NCBI GenBank assembly: GCA_947846985.1
Contig: CANTUZ010000003.1
Coordinates: forward strand, 97,052,704-97,116,703
Origin: Fratercula arctica
Lineage: Eukaryota; Chordata; Aves; Charadriiformes; Alcidae
Direction of reading: 5' to 3'
Length of the DNA stretch: 64,000 nucleotides
Shown: piece by piece, positions 25,123 through 38,174 of the stretch
How positions within the stretch are numbered: the stretch's first letter is position 1
Layout of the letters: every line of letters begins with the position of its first letter
Notes under the pieces: generated by a model
Seen by the model: only the letters and a program-made list of their open reading frames with translations
What the model was told of the DNA's origin: nothing
The model's database searches: none
Position numbers and translations under genes: made by a program

Positions 25123-27268
25123 GGATTTTGGGAGAAAACCTGACTTTAATGTCTCAGAAAGATGCTGCAAACTTCAGCATTTCATGAAAACTCAACAGAG
25201 AACTCCCAGGATCTGCACAGAGAGCTTTTAATTTGAAGGTTAGAAAATTAATTTTCTCACTCCTAAACTTCAGTGAAAAGGTCTTCAAGAGCCGTCTTTT
25301 TTTCTGGTTCATATAGCTCCCCTCGCTTTTTTGTGGCCAAATACAACTTCTAATATACATCCATAGAAGAGCTATTTGCAGGTATTTGCAAGGGCTGGCA
25401 CCTTTCCTGACACAGATGCAAGGCCTTTATTTTTATAATTACTTAATTTATTAGTGATTTTTAAAGGTTACTTAAGGATAAATTCTGCTGATTTACTAAA
25501 AAAAGTGTCATGAGTGAACTTGGCTTCTGTGGAAGTATAGAATGACACTCCAAGGACAGACTCAGTCCCTCTGCTCCACAGCCTTTTGAAGAGTCACCCG
25601 GCCAAATCTCACTGTGGTACTTTCACAGAAAAGCACTTTATGTTCCATTACACCTGGGGAGAGAAACATTTTTCCCTGGTTCAAAGATAAATCTCGCAGA
25701 TCATATTCCAAAAGTTAAGCTGATCAGGGAATAAAACAATTTCTAAATCTGCTTGGAATCAAGAGGAGGGAATATTAGTAAATGAGAGGTTTCAGAAGTT
25801 CATTTTTCACCTACCACTTCCCAAGCTTACTAAATATGAGGTATACTATCTTTACCCAAAAATCAATTGAACAAGCTTCTTTTACTGGTCTGGAAGAACC
25901 ACAGGGGCAGGCTACACAGTGCACATACATTAAAAAAAAGCCAGATAAATAGGTCAACGTCTGCTTAAGTACAATATTTTTTTACCTTCCATTAAAGCTT
26001 AATATCTCAAAGCAACATCAAGTCGATTTTCTGATTGGACATCCAACCCCTATTTCATGCCCCAGACTTTCCTGAGTTGTTGATACTGAACCTTAAAATT
26101 AAGAAGAAGGGGATGGATCATTCCCAGAGTTGTTGATGGGTCCATCCCAGGTGGATACCTGTTGTTGGTAGCAGTGAAGACTGTAAGGTAGAAAACGCTT
26201 GTCATTACCATTCATACCCAACTTTCTCTCCAATTGCCCAATGCTTTCAAAATCTGGGAATGCAGCTTTGCTTCGGTCTGTGCAGTAAGCTCTTGTGCGA
26301 GATCCATGCTTTTATGGGACAGAGGTAAGACAACATTCTTCACTAATATGCACAAAGGAAGCAACCACCTGAAGACACCAGGCACTTGCATTGTAGCAGA
26401 TGCATCTTTTCTGTGTGTGTGTTTAAATATATGACAACATACAGCGTATGTTTGAAGAGTGGAACAGTAAGCATTCATGCTCCCAAGCTAGGGGATAGTT
26501 ATTCAAGTCTGTTATAAAAAACAGGACGCAAGTATAGGTTTTATTTATCAGTCCTATAAAGAAGAATAATTGTCATTGCTAAAAGGCCAGGGCAGCTGGA
26601 AATGAATTCAGGGGAAACACTGATGAACAAAAGCACATCTCCCAAATGCTGTTCTTACACCACTTTGTAAATTATTAAATAAACAAACAATTTCTTAATG
26701 GCAAAAAGACAGATATAAACGTAATAGCTGTTATCTCTTAAAAGGGGCCTAAAGATCAACTGAGAAGTTTGGCTTACGAAAACATACCCATGTTTTGCAA
26801 CCAAATGAAATAATTCAAGTTAGAAACTTTTAATTAAAATTGCTTTATAAATTGCATTCATTATGTATTTTTGCAGTGATATATTTCTTTGCTCTCTGGA
26901 GCAATCTGTTTTCCTTAGTTTCTTTTTTTTTTCCCACTTAATAAATTATCCTCATTTACACAAAATGTTAATGCCAAACTCTTTATTAATAGGATAAATA
27001 TGGACTTCAGTAACAACAAATTATGTAGTGTCACTGTCAAATGATCTGCCCCTTCCCAGCTTAAGTTCACTTTTCAACACCAAGCCTGCCAATGGTTTGG
27101 CAGCTACTTTTTGCAGCACAGCACAAGAAACATTTAAAGCAAAGCTTTCAGGAATTACTCCGTTAGGGTGGTCTAGCACAATCAGAAGTTTCCTGTGCCT
27201 TATTTTGAAACAGGACTGTGAGCACTTCCCCGTGCTGCACTGACCTTCCTCCCACTGTGCTGCGGGGG
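25123..27268. other. Unique non-coding DNA
   Basis: AT-rich sequence with small homopolymers and an AAAC-type run near 26680. No gene recognised. Confidence 0.55.
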
Positions 27269-27694
27269 ATTAGGAAGCTCAACATGAGCAGGCAATGTGT
27301 GCTCATAGCCCAGAAAGCCAACCGCATCCTGGGCTGCATCAAAAGAAGCGTGGCCAGCAGGTCGAGGGAGGTGATTCTGCCCCTCTGCTCCGCTCTGGTG
27401 AGATCCCACCTGGAGCACTGTGTCCAGCTCTGGAGCCCTCAGCACAAGAAGGACATGGACCTGTTGGAATGGGTCCAGAGGAGGGCCACAAAGATGACCA
27501 GAGGGCTAGAGCACCTCTCCTGTGAAAACAGGCTGAGAGAGTTGGGGTTGTTCAGCCTGGAGAAGCGAAGGCTCCGGGAACACCTTATAGCGGCCTTCCA
27601 GTACCTAAAGGGGGCCTAGAGGAAAGATGGGGAGGGACTCTTTATCAGGGAGTGTAGCGATAGGATGAGGAGTAACATTTTTAAACTGAAAGAG
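27269..27694 (+). mobile_element. CR1 LINE copy 3, truncated at both ends
   Basis: Plus-strand CR1 fragment from the late RT region. It begins with GATTAGGAAGCTCAACATG and carries the AGCCCAGAAAGCCAACCGCA, CTGGGCTGCATCAAAAGAAG, GGCCAGCAGGTCGAGGGAGG, AAGAAGGACATGGACCTGTT and GGAGGGACTCTTTATCAGGG landmarks. Homology stops after TTTAAACTGAAAGAG at about 27694, so the end of the ORF and the whole 3' UTR with its octamer tail are absent. CR1 copies normally lose their 5' end, so loss of the 3' end implies a later deletion or rearrangement. A stop (TAG) after the GTACCTAAAGGGGGCC block splits the frame. It closely resembles copy 5 over its whole length. Confidence 0.93.
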
Positions 27695-27733
27695 CAGAGT
27701 ATCTTGCTTTTCTCATACAGTCTTAATGATTTC

Positions 27734-27751
27734 TTTTTTTTTTTTTTTTTT
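27734..27751. repeat. Poly-T tract (T18)
   Basis: Run of 18 T starting about 40 bases beyond the broken 3' edge of CR1 copy 3. It may mark an unrelated insertion edge or simply be a homopolymer. Confidence 0.85.
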
Positions 27752-30700
27752 ACGGTTAAGTATATCATGGCTCTAGTCCTAATTCTAGTCCAGCTACTAA
27801 GTCACATATAGTTTCAAATCGGTGTGCTCCGAGGGAGATACCTAAGTCTGTATGTGGGCGCCTAAACACAGCTGGCTTGGCTTGATACTGTGCACAATAA
27901 CTCAGAAAGTCAAGGGAAATTAACTGCTTGGGGGAGGAGTGCACGTGTCTGTAGTTAGGGAAGCGCAGAACCCTCCTGGATAAGTCTATGTGAAATACCA
28001 TAGTCCTAAAGGAATTTTTTACCTGAAACCAGTATACTAAACAAAAATAAGTTTGAATTTTTCAGACCATTTCTGCCTCGTCTTTTATTATGCCACTGAT
28101 AATTTGATCACCGTAAAGACCCACACTGTGACACAGGACAGAAACCACCCTTAAGCAACAGCCCAGCGCAGCCTTTTCAAGACTAATTCAGGGTTTCACA
28201 TGTCTTCAGTCCATTGACAGGACCGATCTCAAGGCAGCTGGTGGCAATGTCCCTGCATTTTCCCCTTACCATCATCGAACCTTGCACATCTTGTTCCTAT
28301 TTGTGGGAGCATGACAGGGGAGATCCTGCAAACAACCACAAGTTAAACCTGCCAAGCAGCCACTTGTTGAAGATTGGCAATAACTTCTACAAGGCTTCCC
28401 TCTCCATGGACAGCCACTGATTTTCCCAAAACAACTGTAGGCAGCCTGCCTACAGCTATCACATTTTTTATACAGCAGATAAGAGCGATCTTTTCCAAAC
28501 CTGTGCCTTCCCCTGCCACTGTTCCTCCCAGCTATCAGTTGCACATTGCAAAACACAATAACAAAACCTCAGGACACGGCCTTCGATTGTCACAAAGACT
28601 CTCAGCTCTGGCGCCCAGGTGGCAAAGAGAGTACCACTACCTGATGTAAAAAACATGGGACAAGGAGGAAACAATGGAAGGACTAGGTTAGGACAAGAAA
28701 TGGCTAAAGACCTGATAAGAAGCCAGAAGAAGCCAATAAGATTGAGATTAGATGAGAAAGAGGACTGACTTCAGAGGACTGAGGAAGAGACCATAATAGA
28801 TGTAGTCAAGAAGGTTCTCTAACCACCAAAGGAACTTCTCCTTAAAAATGCAGGGCATAATTCCAGCTTCCTAGACCTCACCACTCCCCTGAAATCAGCC
28901 ATGGGCTGTGAAGTACCTTAGAAAGGATGCTTTTCATTCTCCTTTACTTCTGGGAAACGCAGGTGATGACAATCTGCTATCAGGTATTCCGCTGCTGAAG
29001 TGACAAAGATCTGTGCAATAGAAGGCTCCAGTTCTGTTGACAGACAATTTCTCAGGTGAAAATTTCTGGGGTTTCTCAGTTTGACTTCTAAAAACCCAAG
29101 AATACATAGGTATTTCTTTTGAAGAATCAGTAAGGCTGCAAAGTTAAGCATTTAAATGTTAAAAAATGGTAGAATTAAGGTTTTACAGACAGCATCACTT
29201 TGTGCAAATTCACTACGATACAGTCAATAACTACAGCGTCATATGACATCATGTTCTTTATAGTCTCTACTACGACATTTAGTGAATAAAATAAACAGTA
29301 CTCAACTAATTGAACACATTTTGTTTCTGTTGTTCAGTGTGATGCCCCAGGCCTCGCATGCTGCAGTATTGTTTAACAACAAACACCAAGGTGCTGGGAC
29401 GCATCTAGGCTTTGATGCACTCAGTGTAGGCATCGACTCCGGAGCCGGCTCTCTACCTTCTCTTTAAGGCAATGAAGAGGAAATAGGCAGTTTCAGGAAG
29501 CAATTCTTGAGACCCAATCGAAATGGATAATTCGACTTGGATGCATCCAGTCAGGTACTAAAAAATGGTATCTTTACAGCCAGTGGCCATCTGAGAAAAG
29601 TCAGTGGACAAGCAACGGCCAGGAGTTTTGTGGCAGAGGCCAGGAAAGACTCTCTCCCTTCAAGGGAATATTATTCCCTCACCTAAGAGTTTGTCCTTTC
29701 CCTAATTTACAGTTCTCTCAGCTTCACTTTTGGCATTTGCTATTTTCAGGTGATTTTGCAACTCCATGACCCTTAGGATGTCGGCTGTGCATGTGCATAA
29801 CAAAGGTATGAGAGTGGAAGACGAAGGCGACTTCACTGTTATTACATGCAAGGGCACTCCCGATTGATTTGGGACTGCTGCAGCTGACCTCCGGAGGGTC
29901 ATCAAACAGCCAAAGCTTATTTGCTCTGCAAATTTGCTCAGGACAGCGGAGGTTTTATAGCAATTTCAAAGGTGTTTACTGTCTTCATCCTAACAGAGAA
30001 AAAGCAGGGTGGAGAGCTGATCAAATGGTAGCCTGAGAAAATACAGAGAGAGACAACGCTGTCAAGAGCGGGGTCAAGATCTGCAGAAAATCACATGCTT
30101 AGTTTCCTTCAGGAACAGGGAAGTCCACCTCTTGGCAGGACTGTATTTTTCTGTCCCTGACCTGCCCCACACCAAAAAAAGCAATTTTTTCCCCCTTTAC
30201 AGACATTCATTTTAATGTAACATATATTTCACTCCATTAGCACCCTGAAATTCCCTCCTGAAACACCCTGCCGTCTGCCACCCTGCAGGCAGGAGCTCTG
30301 GCAAAGGCTGGTATTCGTGATGTCTGAGTGCGAAGAAATCATGGAGTGCAGGAAGCATCCAGAAAATGAGAGCTGCCCGGCCTGAAAAAGTCTTTTATCA
30401 AAACTCCAGTGTCTTCAGATAGAAGGTGAGTTCAGTCACACACCTCAGCAGAGCCAGTTACATGTGCCTGAAAATGAGGTACAGAAGTGGGCACACCTAG
30501 GTACAGAAAACAAACTGCCTTAAGAGGAAAACTTAATGTAACCCAAAAGCTAATGGGTACTATTACTATGTGTTTCTTCATATTTCCTTATGACATTTTT
30601 GACGTAAGTCTTAGCCCAGAACGGAAAATACATAAATATATATTTCATTTGGCAGCCTGACCCAGATAAACAGTACATCACTTTCATGGATACAGGATTT

Positions 30701-32716
30701 ACAAACGTCTCTGGAGACTAGAAACCCTTGACAATCCTCAACGCTGTAATTGATCTTACTTGCTGGCCTTTTGCATTCATAGCACTTTGGTCTCTCGTAT
30801 GTTAAATAATTCAACCATCTTATTTTCTGATTGTAAAGAGTAAGGCTTTTTTCAGCAGCATGAGCCTGCAGAGTAAAGAAACGGCAACAGCAGGCTCCTG
30901 TGTGGTAGATCACTTTTGTGACAGCGTTTTGTTCTTGCTGTGAGTGCGTGCTACACTAGCACCTATTTATATTTTATTGAATAAGTCAAAGCGTGAATTC
31001 CAAAAATAAAAGCACAAATGTTTCTTTTATGGGGAAAAATAGTGGTTGTCAAATACATGTACTTATTTTTGAGGACATGAGTGAGTTAACAGCGTGTCTA
31101 ACCTTTACTAAGGAAGGGTATCCGTGCTATTCAAATACTTTTTTCTTTTCCTCTAATAAATTAGAGGATGGAAGGGCAGGTATCTCTTCTTACGCAACAG
31201 CTTGATGCAACACAAAAAGAATTTAACCACTAAACATGGACTCATTGACTGTTTTCCCAGGAGAAGTTATACTTGCAGTATGTTTTACATCTGGTGTACA
31301 TTAGCCCCCATCAAACAAAATATTCCTCATAAACACATGGCAGGGTCATTTTAATTCCCCTTAAGTAAATTGACTTGAAAGTACTTGGTGGAGGAATGCT
31401 GGTGACAGTCCATCAGCACTAACCACATTTTCAGGATTTCTCTGATTAGCCTTTCAAATCCACTTGAGCTACGCTAGGATAAATCTGCAGAAAAGGCAAC
31501 TGGAAGAGATCCTAAGACATCTCTCAGCTTGTGCTAAATGGGAGGTCCTCTGGCTCTCATCCCTGCAGGACAGGAATTACTGTACAGAATTACACCCACC
31601 CTGATTGCAGACTTTCTGCATTCTTCCTACTCGCCAAGGAGACCTGTGGGGCCACCACACTGGACATGATGGTGGTAGCCGTGGAGCATGTGCCCCCTTC
31701 CTGCTGCTCTCATCCATCCTGGTCACCAGCAACCATGTGCCACCACTGCCTGCCCATGTTTCTCAAGGGTCTCCTCACCTCTCCACACCCTAAGGGAATT
31801 TCATGCTCCAAACCAGTACCAGTGGCTGTGTACACTGGAGTTAAGATCGAACAAGCAACGATCACATGTGGCCTAATAAATGCTTCATAGCCCATTACAA
31901 ACTAATGAAAATTCCTAATGCTGACCCTACATGTCTAGACAGCCTTAAATGCTGACATAAGTAAGTTAACCTCCACATTTTTCAAACCATGGCTATTCTA
32001 AACATACAGCATACAAAAACACAACAGAAAGCATTATTTTTAGCATTTTTAGAGGGGACTGGGGTGTTTTTGCTAGCACGAGCATGTTTAAGATGTAGAG
32101 TACAATATATGTTACAGTGTTCAAAGGGCACGTTCAGCTTGTGGTTTGGCAAAAGCCCTGCTTGGAGACATACTCAAGGTTTTCTGCCTTTGACAGCTTT
32201 ATGCTCTTGTTATCAGCACGCTCATCTTCTCTTGGGGTTTTAGCATTCTGAATGTTCCTGCTACGGCGTCTTCAAATCAAAATAATGAGACACAAGCAGC
32301 CACTATCTTACATATGTCATCGTCGATAATTGACAAGGACTGCTTACTTGCAGACCCTTGTGGCTGTAACCCAGGCAAAGAGTTTAAACTCTATATTGAA
32401 CTATAACTCTAAATTTAGAACCATTATGGTCCTTTATTAATAATAGCAATACTCAGCACTTGCGTATAGCAGTGCCTTTTATAGGAGAATCTTGAACGTG
32501 CAGTGAAAGCACTAAACAAGCCACAAAACACCTTTGGGTAGTTCAGAATTATTATTATCCCTTCCTTTTACAAAGGAGCTTCAAGAGGTCTTTTTATTAT
32601 TTTTTTTTCCCCAATAACAGCCATTACTGCTTCATCTAAATGTTTGCAAGGAAAACAAGGTCTACTTAGCTAAGTTGTTAGTAGGTTTTGTGGACCACTC
32701 TGCTTTTACTCACAAA
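27752..32716. other. Unique non-coding DNA
   Basis: No gene, repeat family or tandem array recognised in this stretch. Open frames are all below about 120 codons and unsupported. Confidence 0.55.
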
Positions 32717-32830
32717 TTTTAAGGCCATGAGGAATGACTGTGATTATCCAGTCTAACCTCATGGATAGTACAAGGCTGTCCTTCCTGACTGGAATATGGA
32801 AATTTTCCTGTTCTGTAGTGCAGTATTATA
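32717..32830 (-). mobile_element. Probable ancient CR1/amniote LINE relic
   Basis: The left edge TTTTAAGGCCATGAGGAA, followed by TGTGATTATCCAGTCTAACC and CCTCATGGATAGTACAAGGC, resembles the 3' end (read on the minus strand) of an old amniote CR1-type repeat. That repeat typically reads AAGGCCAGAAGG...GTGATCATCTAGTCTGACCTC. Divergence is heavy and the right edge is uncertain; weak similarity may continue to about 32960. Recognition is from memory of the family, not an alignment. Confidence 0.45.
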
Positions 32831-33850
32831 TCCATACCCTTACTACGTACATTATACACTCTATAAACATCTGCCATACACACAGTCCAAGTAAATCAGT
32901 CCTGTTAGAATCTAATCAGAGTTTTTGTGACCTGTCAATCTCTCTTATAAATTCGTTTCACAGTTGACCTTCCTCAGCTGAGTACATGTCGTTGCCAGCA
33001 CCCACACTGCAGCACAGTGGTTTATCGAGAGTGGACTCTATTCAGGCACCACCATGGCTAAAACCTGCAGAGGTTTGTTGCAATTAGAGTAGCATGAAGC
33101 TTGGTGTCTTATTGCCCAGAGTGAATTACATCCTTACTGTGAGCAGAATATTTAGTGTTCGACAATAAAAGATGATAGATGTCTGCACGGAATATTTTGC
33201 AACAATTACCCTGTGCCACGTGCTCCCCATTAGCATAGCAATGTACTACTCTCTTCTGAGATAATGTGAAGGAAAATCTACCACAGAGGTTTTTCTGTCT
33301 CTTTTTATATTTAACTCATTTCAAACATACAAGATGTGAGAACAAAACAGAGTGGGCAAGACAAAGCCGTTATGACAACGCACGAGTACATGCATAAATT
33401 CACTGGAGAACAATAGGATGAGGAAAAAAAAATCAAAGATAAAGACTGGAGGTACAGGTACGCTAGAAGGATATATATATACCATAGAAAACTGAAACTA
33501 TTCTTTTCACACTCTATTCAAGGGAGATACGCCATGTGTAAATCACCAGGCACTGTATTTTTACTATTTGGAATTGTTTTCTATTAGACATATATACAGG
33601 ATTTTTCCTATTCAAAAACCTTTTCCTGAAAGCCTTTTTGTCCATTGTCAAACCAGTGGCTGATGGCATATCCGTGCAAAGACCCGCTGTGGATACCAGA
33701 CACAGCTTCCAAATGTATCTCTCTTTCATGAGAACCTGATGATTTTTAAAAGGAGCAGTGAAACAACAATATTCCAGGTTTGGGGAGAAAGTACCATCAA
33801 ACTGCTTGCAAATAAAACCCAGGAAATGAAAAGAGAAAATGTGAAGAAAT
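32831..33850. other. Unique non-coding DNA
   Basis: May contain the decayed remainder of the relic on its left. A short TA run lies near 33472-33481. No gene seen. Confidence 0.5.
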
Positions 33851-33898
33851 GAGGGGGGGGGGGGAAATGCTTCTGAGGGGGGGGGGGGAAATGCTTCA
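33851..33898. repeat. Tandem duplication of a 24-mer containing a G12 run
   Basis: Two adjacent copies of a 24-base unit made of GA, twelve G, then AAATGCTTCT-type sequence (33851-33874 and 33875-33898). The G runs lie at 33853-33864 and 33877-33888. The two units agree except at the last base, so the duplication is recent or the array is unstable. On the minus strand the unit encodes Pro-rich wording in a long frame, which is an artefact of the C run. Confidence 0.9.
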
Positions 33899-35552
33899 TA
33901 CTCACAGCATCTTGCCAACAAATAGAAATGCTGGAGGAAGGTTATTGTACTCAGTGGTAGAGATATAACTGGAACATGACTTGGTAACATTTTATTGTTT
34001 TGTTTTCAGTAGAAAAGGAGCAGTTGTTTATGTGTCCTATCAGGGTCTCACATACAGAGAACAAAAAAAATGCATGTCTTAACTACCACTCTGCCTTACA
34101 ATAAACCCTGGAACAAGAGAAGCAACACACACAGGGGACGTTTTAAATCAATACTTTCAATGTCCTGCAGAAAGGAAAGATGTTAAAAATTTTGCTGTTG
34201 GTGAACCAGCTGTAATTACAATAACAAAGGGAGAGGACAGGGAAAAGATGGTATCAAATTAAAAGGACATAGAAACTGTGGACTTAAAAAATAATTAAAA
34301 AAAAAAACAACAGTAGAACTCTGTTAGGCTCACGATGCATCTACATTGCACAGGCAGCCTGAGTTCTCAGCTTATAGATCCATGCGAGGCGGCTTGCTCT
34401 CATACATAGCTGTTCCCACAGCAAAATCATTCTCTTGTTACTGAATTCTTCCTGCTCAGTATGTGACAATGTTTGTTTTGCGAGGAATAGTCTGGTAACC
34501 CTCTCAGTCAATGGTGCTAGTTGCATAACTTCTCTGTCCCTCAAGAAGAGGGTAAAAAAGATATTGGAAGACTGGAGGCATTTATGGGTTCTCTGGAAGT
34601 AGCTAGTGCTCAGTGTGGTTTTAATCACACCATCTGCCACGTGAGGAATCCTGGGTTAAATATATATGCTTGACAACTGTGAACAGAAGGGTTCAGGCAA
34701 CAGGACTTGCCAAATGAAAGGCTAAGACTACAAATTATTCCACTCTGTGAAATCAAAGCCTCGACAGTTATCTGTCAGAACTGCTGAGTGCCTTTTCTGA
34801 CAGGTCTCTTTAGGAGAGACTCTCTCTTGAGAGTAATGGAGATTGCACTAACTTTTGAGGAAGGCAGAAGTGCGAGTACAAGAATACAAGGGGCTCCTAC
34901 AGAGACAGCGCTGCAATAAAATTGGCATAAATGAGCAAAGGAAAGGGGAAAAATCAATTGTACAAAGTATCGTGGACTTTGATGCTTCAGTTCTATGCTT
35001 TTCTGCGTAGAAGCACATAGGGTTTTTTTTTTTTCTTTTGATGCATTTTCAGTTAAAATGTCACTGCTTTTTTCAGGTAGAGAAAACACTGTTTTTCATG
35101 CTCTTTAGAACGTATCTGCCCAAAAAGCAAATCATCTGTAATACAAGACACATGTCTTATTATCTCTGACACACATGCACACAATTCTTACTCTTACATA
35201 TAGAAGACCTTGTCATTGATTTGTTACTGAGAGCTCCCATGAGGTCAATGGAAGTCTGAAAGATGTGACCATATGTTTCAGTCTTGCCCTTGGTTGGGTA
35301 GTTACAGACGCCTTCCTTATCCAAGATCAAAGCTTCTTTACCACATTTTATGTTCCAAAGATATAAGTTATTTTGAAGTAATTGAGATAGCGATCTCTGG
35401 AATTAAGATAGGTGTAATTTGCATGCACATCTGCTTTGCTATAAATTGTTGGCAAGGAAATGCAGTATCTCAACTTCAGCTGCTTTGGTCATCCCTGTGT
35501 TATATTTAATATGCTCGCAATGAGAAATATGTGAATAACAAACTAATTTAAC
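33899..35552. other. Unique non-coding DNA
   Basis: No gene recognised. A compact group of transcription-factor-like words at 34207-34230 is listed separately. A T12 run interrupted only at its end lies near 35023-35034. Confidence 0.5.
34207..34230. promoter_or_regulatory. Possible composite binding site: E-box, homeodomain and SOX words
   Basis: Within 24 bases: CAGCTG (34207-34212), TAATTA (34213-34218) and AACAAAGG (34223-34230). These are the classic cores for bHLH, homeodomain and SOX/TCF-type HMG factors. Such words are common by chance in AT-rich DNA; only their close packing is notable. Confidence 0.2.
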
Positions 35553-35759
35553 AGGGAGGTAGGGAGGAAGGTAGGGAGGAAGGGAGGGAGGGAGGGAGGG
35601 AGGGAGGGAGGAAGGAAGGAAGGGAGGAAGGGAGGAAGGGAGGAAGGAAGGAAGGAAGGAAGGAAGGAAGGAAGGAAGGAAGGAAGGAAGGAAGGAAGGA
35701 AGGAAGGAAGGAAGGGAGGGAGGGAGGGAGGAAGGAAGGAAGGAAGGAAGGAAGGAAGG
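35553..35759. repeat. Long purine microsatellite (GGAA/GGGA/GGTA)n, 207 bp
   Basis: An almost pure-purine strand of tetramers. Mixed AGGG, AGGT and GGAA units open the array, followed by about 100 bases of near-perfect GGAA, a short GGGA block and a final GGAA block. The plus strand has only a few pyrimidines near the left edge (T in the GGTA units). The Leu/Pro/Ser-rich frame seen on the minus strand is translation of this repeat and not a gene. Confidence 0.95.
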
Positions 35760-38174
35760 CTTGCCCAGCCTCTAAATAAAAGACAGAATGACACTACCAA
35801 AACTTGTGCAAAGGCCCTTACTGATTTTTCTGTCCTGAAAGGTCTGATTTTTTGGATGATAATAACTGTGCAACTGCAGCAGTGTTTCCACACATCTAAG
35901 GATGATTCTAAGACATAATTTTTGGTTGTAGTTAGGTGTTGCTGAGGTAGAAGTTAAACCAAGGGAGAAAAAGAAGCCCTCATGTTTCTATTATTTCACA
36001 TACGTACACCTTTGACTTAGCCAAAATATATTGCCTGAACTGCATGGCATGAATCCTTTAAGTGTTGCTTGTGTAAGACTCACTCAAGGTGAATTAAATT
36101 CAACATTCAGAAAAGTTTCAGGCCAGTTCTACTTTTATCAATGCAATTCAAACTGGAATGCCCCATCCTTAGGACTTTTCTGTTGCAAATTAGACTAAAA
36201 TTATTGATCGAGTTTTTGCATAGTCAAACATAACACAATGGTTTACAATAATGGGGAAAACTCTCTAAAATCTATCCAACATCAAGAAAAATCAGAACAT
36301 TTCTTTTACTTCTCCCCCAATAAAACCTCATACTCTTTTGCAGTAGGTTTTCAGACAGTTTGGGTTTTGTGTACTTAAAACCAAAAGGTTCCTAGTGATT
36401 CTATTTTTAATACCATTTGACAAAGGACTGTAACAGGCATCTAGGTGCCAACAGATTTAAATCCTATTTTAACAGGTGCTACAAAAAAATCCCAATCTCT
36501 GCCATAAGAATCATAAACTTAAAGAGATAACAGGCAGCCAAGGAAAACAAGCCAAGTTACAAACAAAAAAAGAGAGGGGACACAGCAAAAGGTTAGTAGT
36601 GAGTATTTCCTATAACTGCTGTTTGAAACGTAAGGTATTTTATTTTGGCAAACCAAAACTAAGGATATGAATATCAGAGTTAAAATAATAAAAAGGCTGT
36701 GGGGAAGTATGAAGAAGATTTAGGAACAAATTGAAAGGTCCATAAAGGAAATTAAAGGCTCCGAAGATGCCTCTGAAGAAAGGAGAAAGCCTGAAGGGTA
36801 AGAAAAACTGCGACCCGTTGTTAAAAGCAGCCATAACCCATGGTTAACAGAAGCTGAGAGGGCAGAAGATGTTCTGTCACCACTGCTGTCAGGTTAATTG
36901 CACATAATCATCTGTGGTACACTGCCCACCACCTGCTTGTCAAGTCCTTCCACTGGCTTAAAACACAGATTATAAACCCTTCAGAAAAGAGACAATCTTT
37001 TACATGAAGATTTGGTAATTTGGTAGTTATCAGAATGAAATGATGACTCCTGATTCGGGTGTCCCGCAACACAAGGACTGCTACAAATTGCAGAAATTGT
37101 ATAGCACTCCGCAGTCATTTACCCTGCATGGTTAATGCAGTGATTTTCCTCCTGTGGCCTACGGAATCCCAAGAAATTCGTATTTCTAAGTCCACAAAAA
37201 GTAACCAAACCCAGCATTCTGTTACAAGCAGACTAATAACCAGACTACGCAGGTACCCGTAGCTCTCCTGGCAAGCGCTGAAACATTAATACATTGAATA
37301 AAAGATGAAATCTACCAGTCTCGTATCATTTTACAATAATCAGCAAAGGAGAAAGACAGACTGTGCCTTTATGGCCAGCACGTGGTCTGTGCCTCGTGAG
37401 GCAGCTGAGGAGCAGAGGAGGTCCTATGAGCTCCAGCCACCTCGTGCCAGGATGCTGCCTGCTGCCACTTTCTGCCTGTGGGTAGCAAAGATGGGTCCCC
37501 GCAGGTGACAGCGTACAGATTGGATCAAGAACTCTGCCCCGGGTCTTCAGAATTTGCATAATCTCTCTATTTTTTCTTTTTTTACACACCTATCATTGGA
37601 GACGATATACCATTTGTCTAATTGAACGTACACTGAAGATAGTTGGGCGTTTTGACTAGCACTCAGGATGTACCAAGGGCTTACAAAAGAGGAAAGAGAA
37701 GACATGGTTGTGCAACCCATTATATCTGGCTGGCTTTCTCTCCTTTTGAGAAATGCAGCCCTTGTAAAGTTGTTGAGCAGAGCCAGTCCAGGGGTTACCA
37801 GCTTGTCCTTCCTGACACACGGTGCATTCATACTATCCGTGTTCATTACACAAACTCAGGCAGAGACACTACACTAGGTAGAAGTGCCAGCTACATATTT
37901 ATTGAAAACATGCTTTTGATCGTTGGCCTGCTTTCACCACTGATTGTTCTTATTTCTACCTGTTTTGTAAACCCCTTCTGCCTAGTAACACATTTCTATG
38001 GTGTTTTTCACCCCTATGATGAAGAAGTTTTGGGTACTTCTTCATGGATTTTTTTTTAATGTTGCTTATTTTTAGTCATTCAGCTGCAAGGATTTCTATA
38101 TATTGGTAAATAAGAGAAGATACAGAAACATTCAACATTTTTAATAATGACATTATAAAAACACCAGGCTTCTA
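35760..38174. other. Unique non-coding DNA
   Basis: No gene recognised. Frames at 37643-38059 (plus, 138 codons) and 37326-37846 (minus) are unsupported by splice sites or composition. Confidence 0.5.

Noticed and set aside
33514..33990. 158-codon minus-strand frame with repeated FPPPPS
   Set aside because: The repeat is translation of the duplicated G12 unit; the rest is not protein-like.
35553..35759. CRISPR-like array
   Set aside because: Tetramer microsatellite without spacers; the sequence is avian, where CRISPR arrays do not occur.
35543..35893. Leu/Pro/Ser repeat protein on the minus strand
   Set aside because: Direct translation of the GGAA/GGGA microsatellite.
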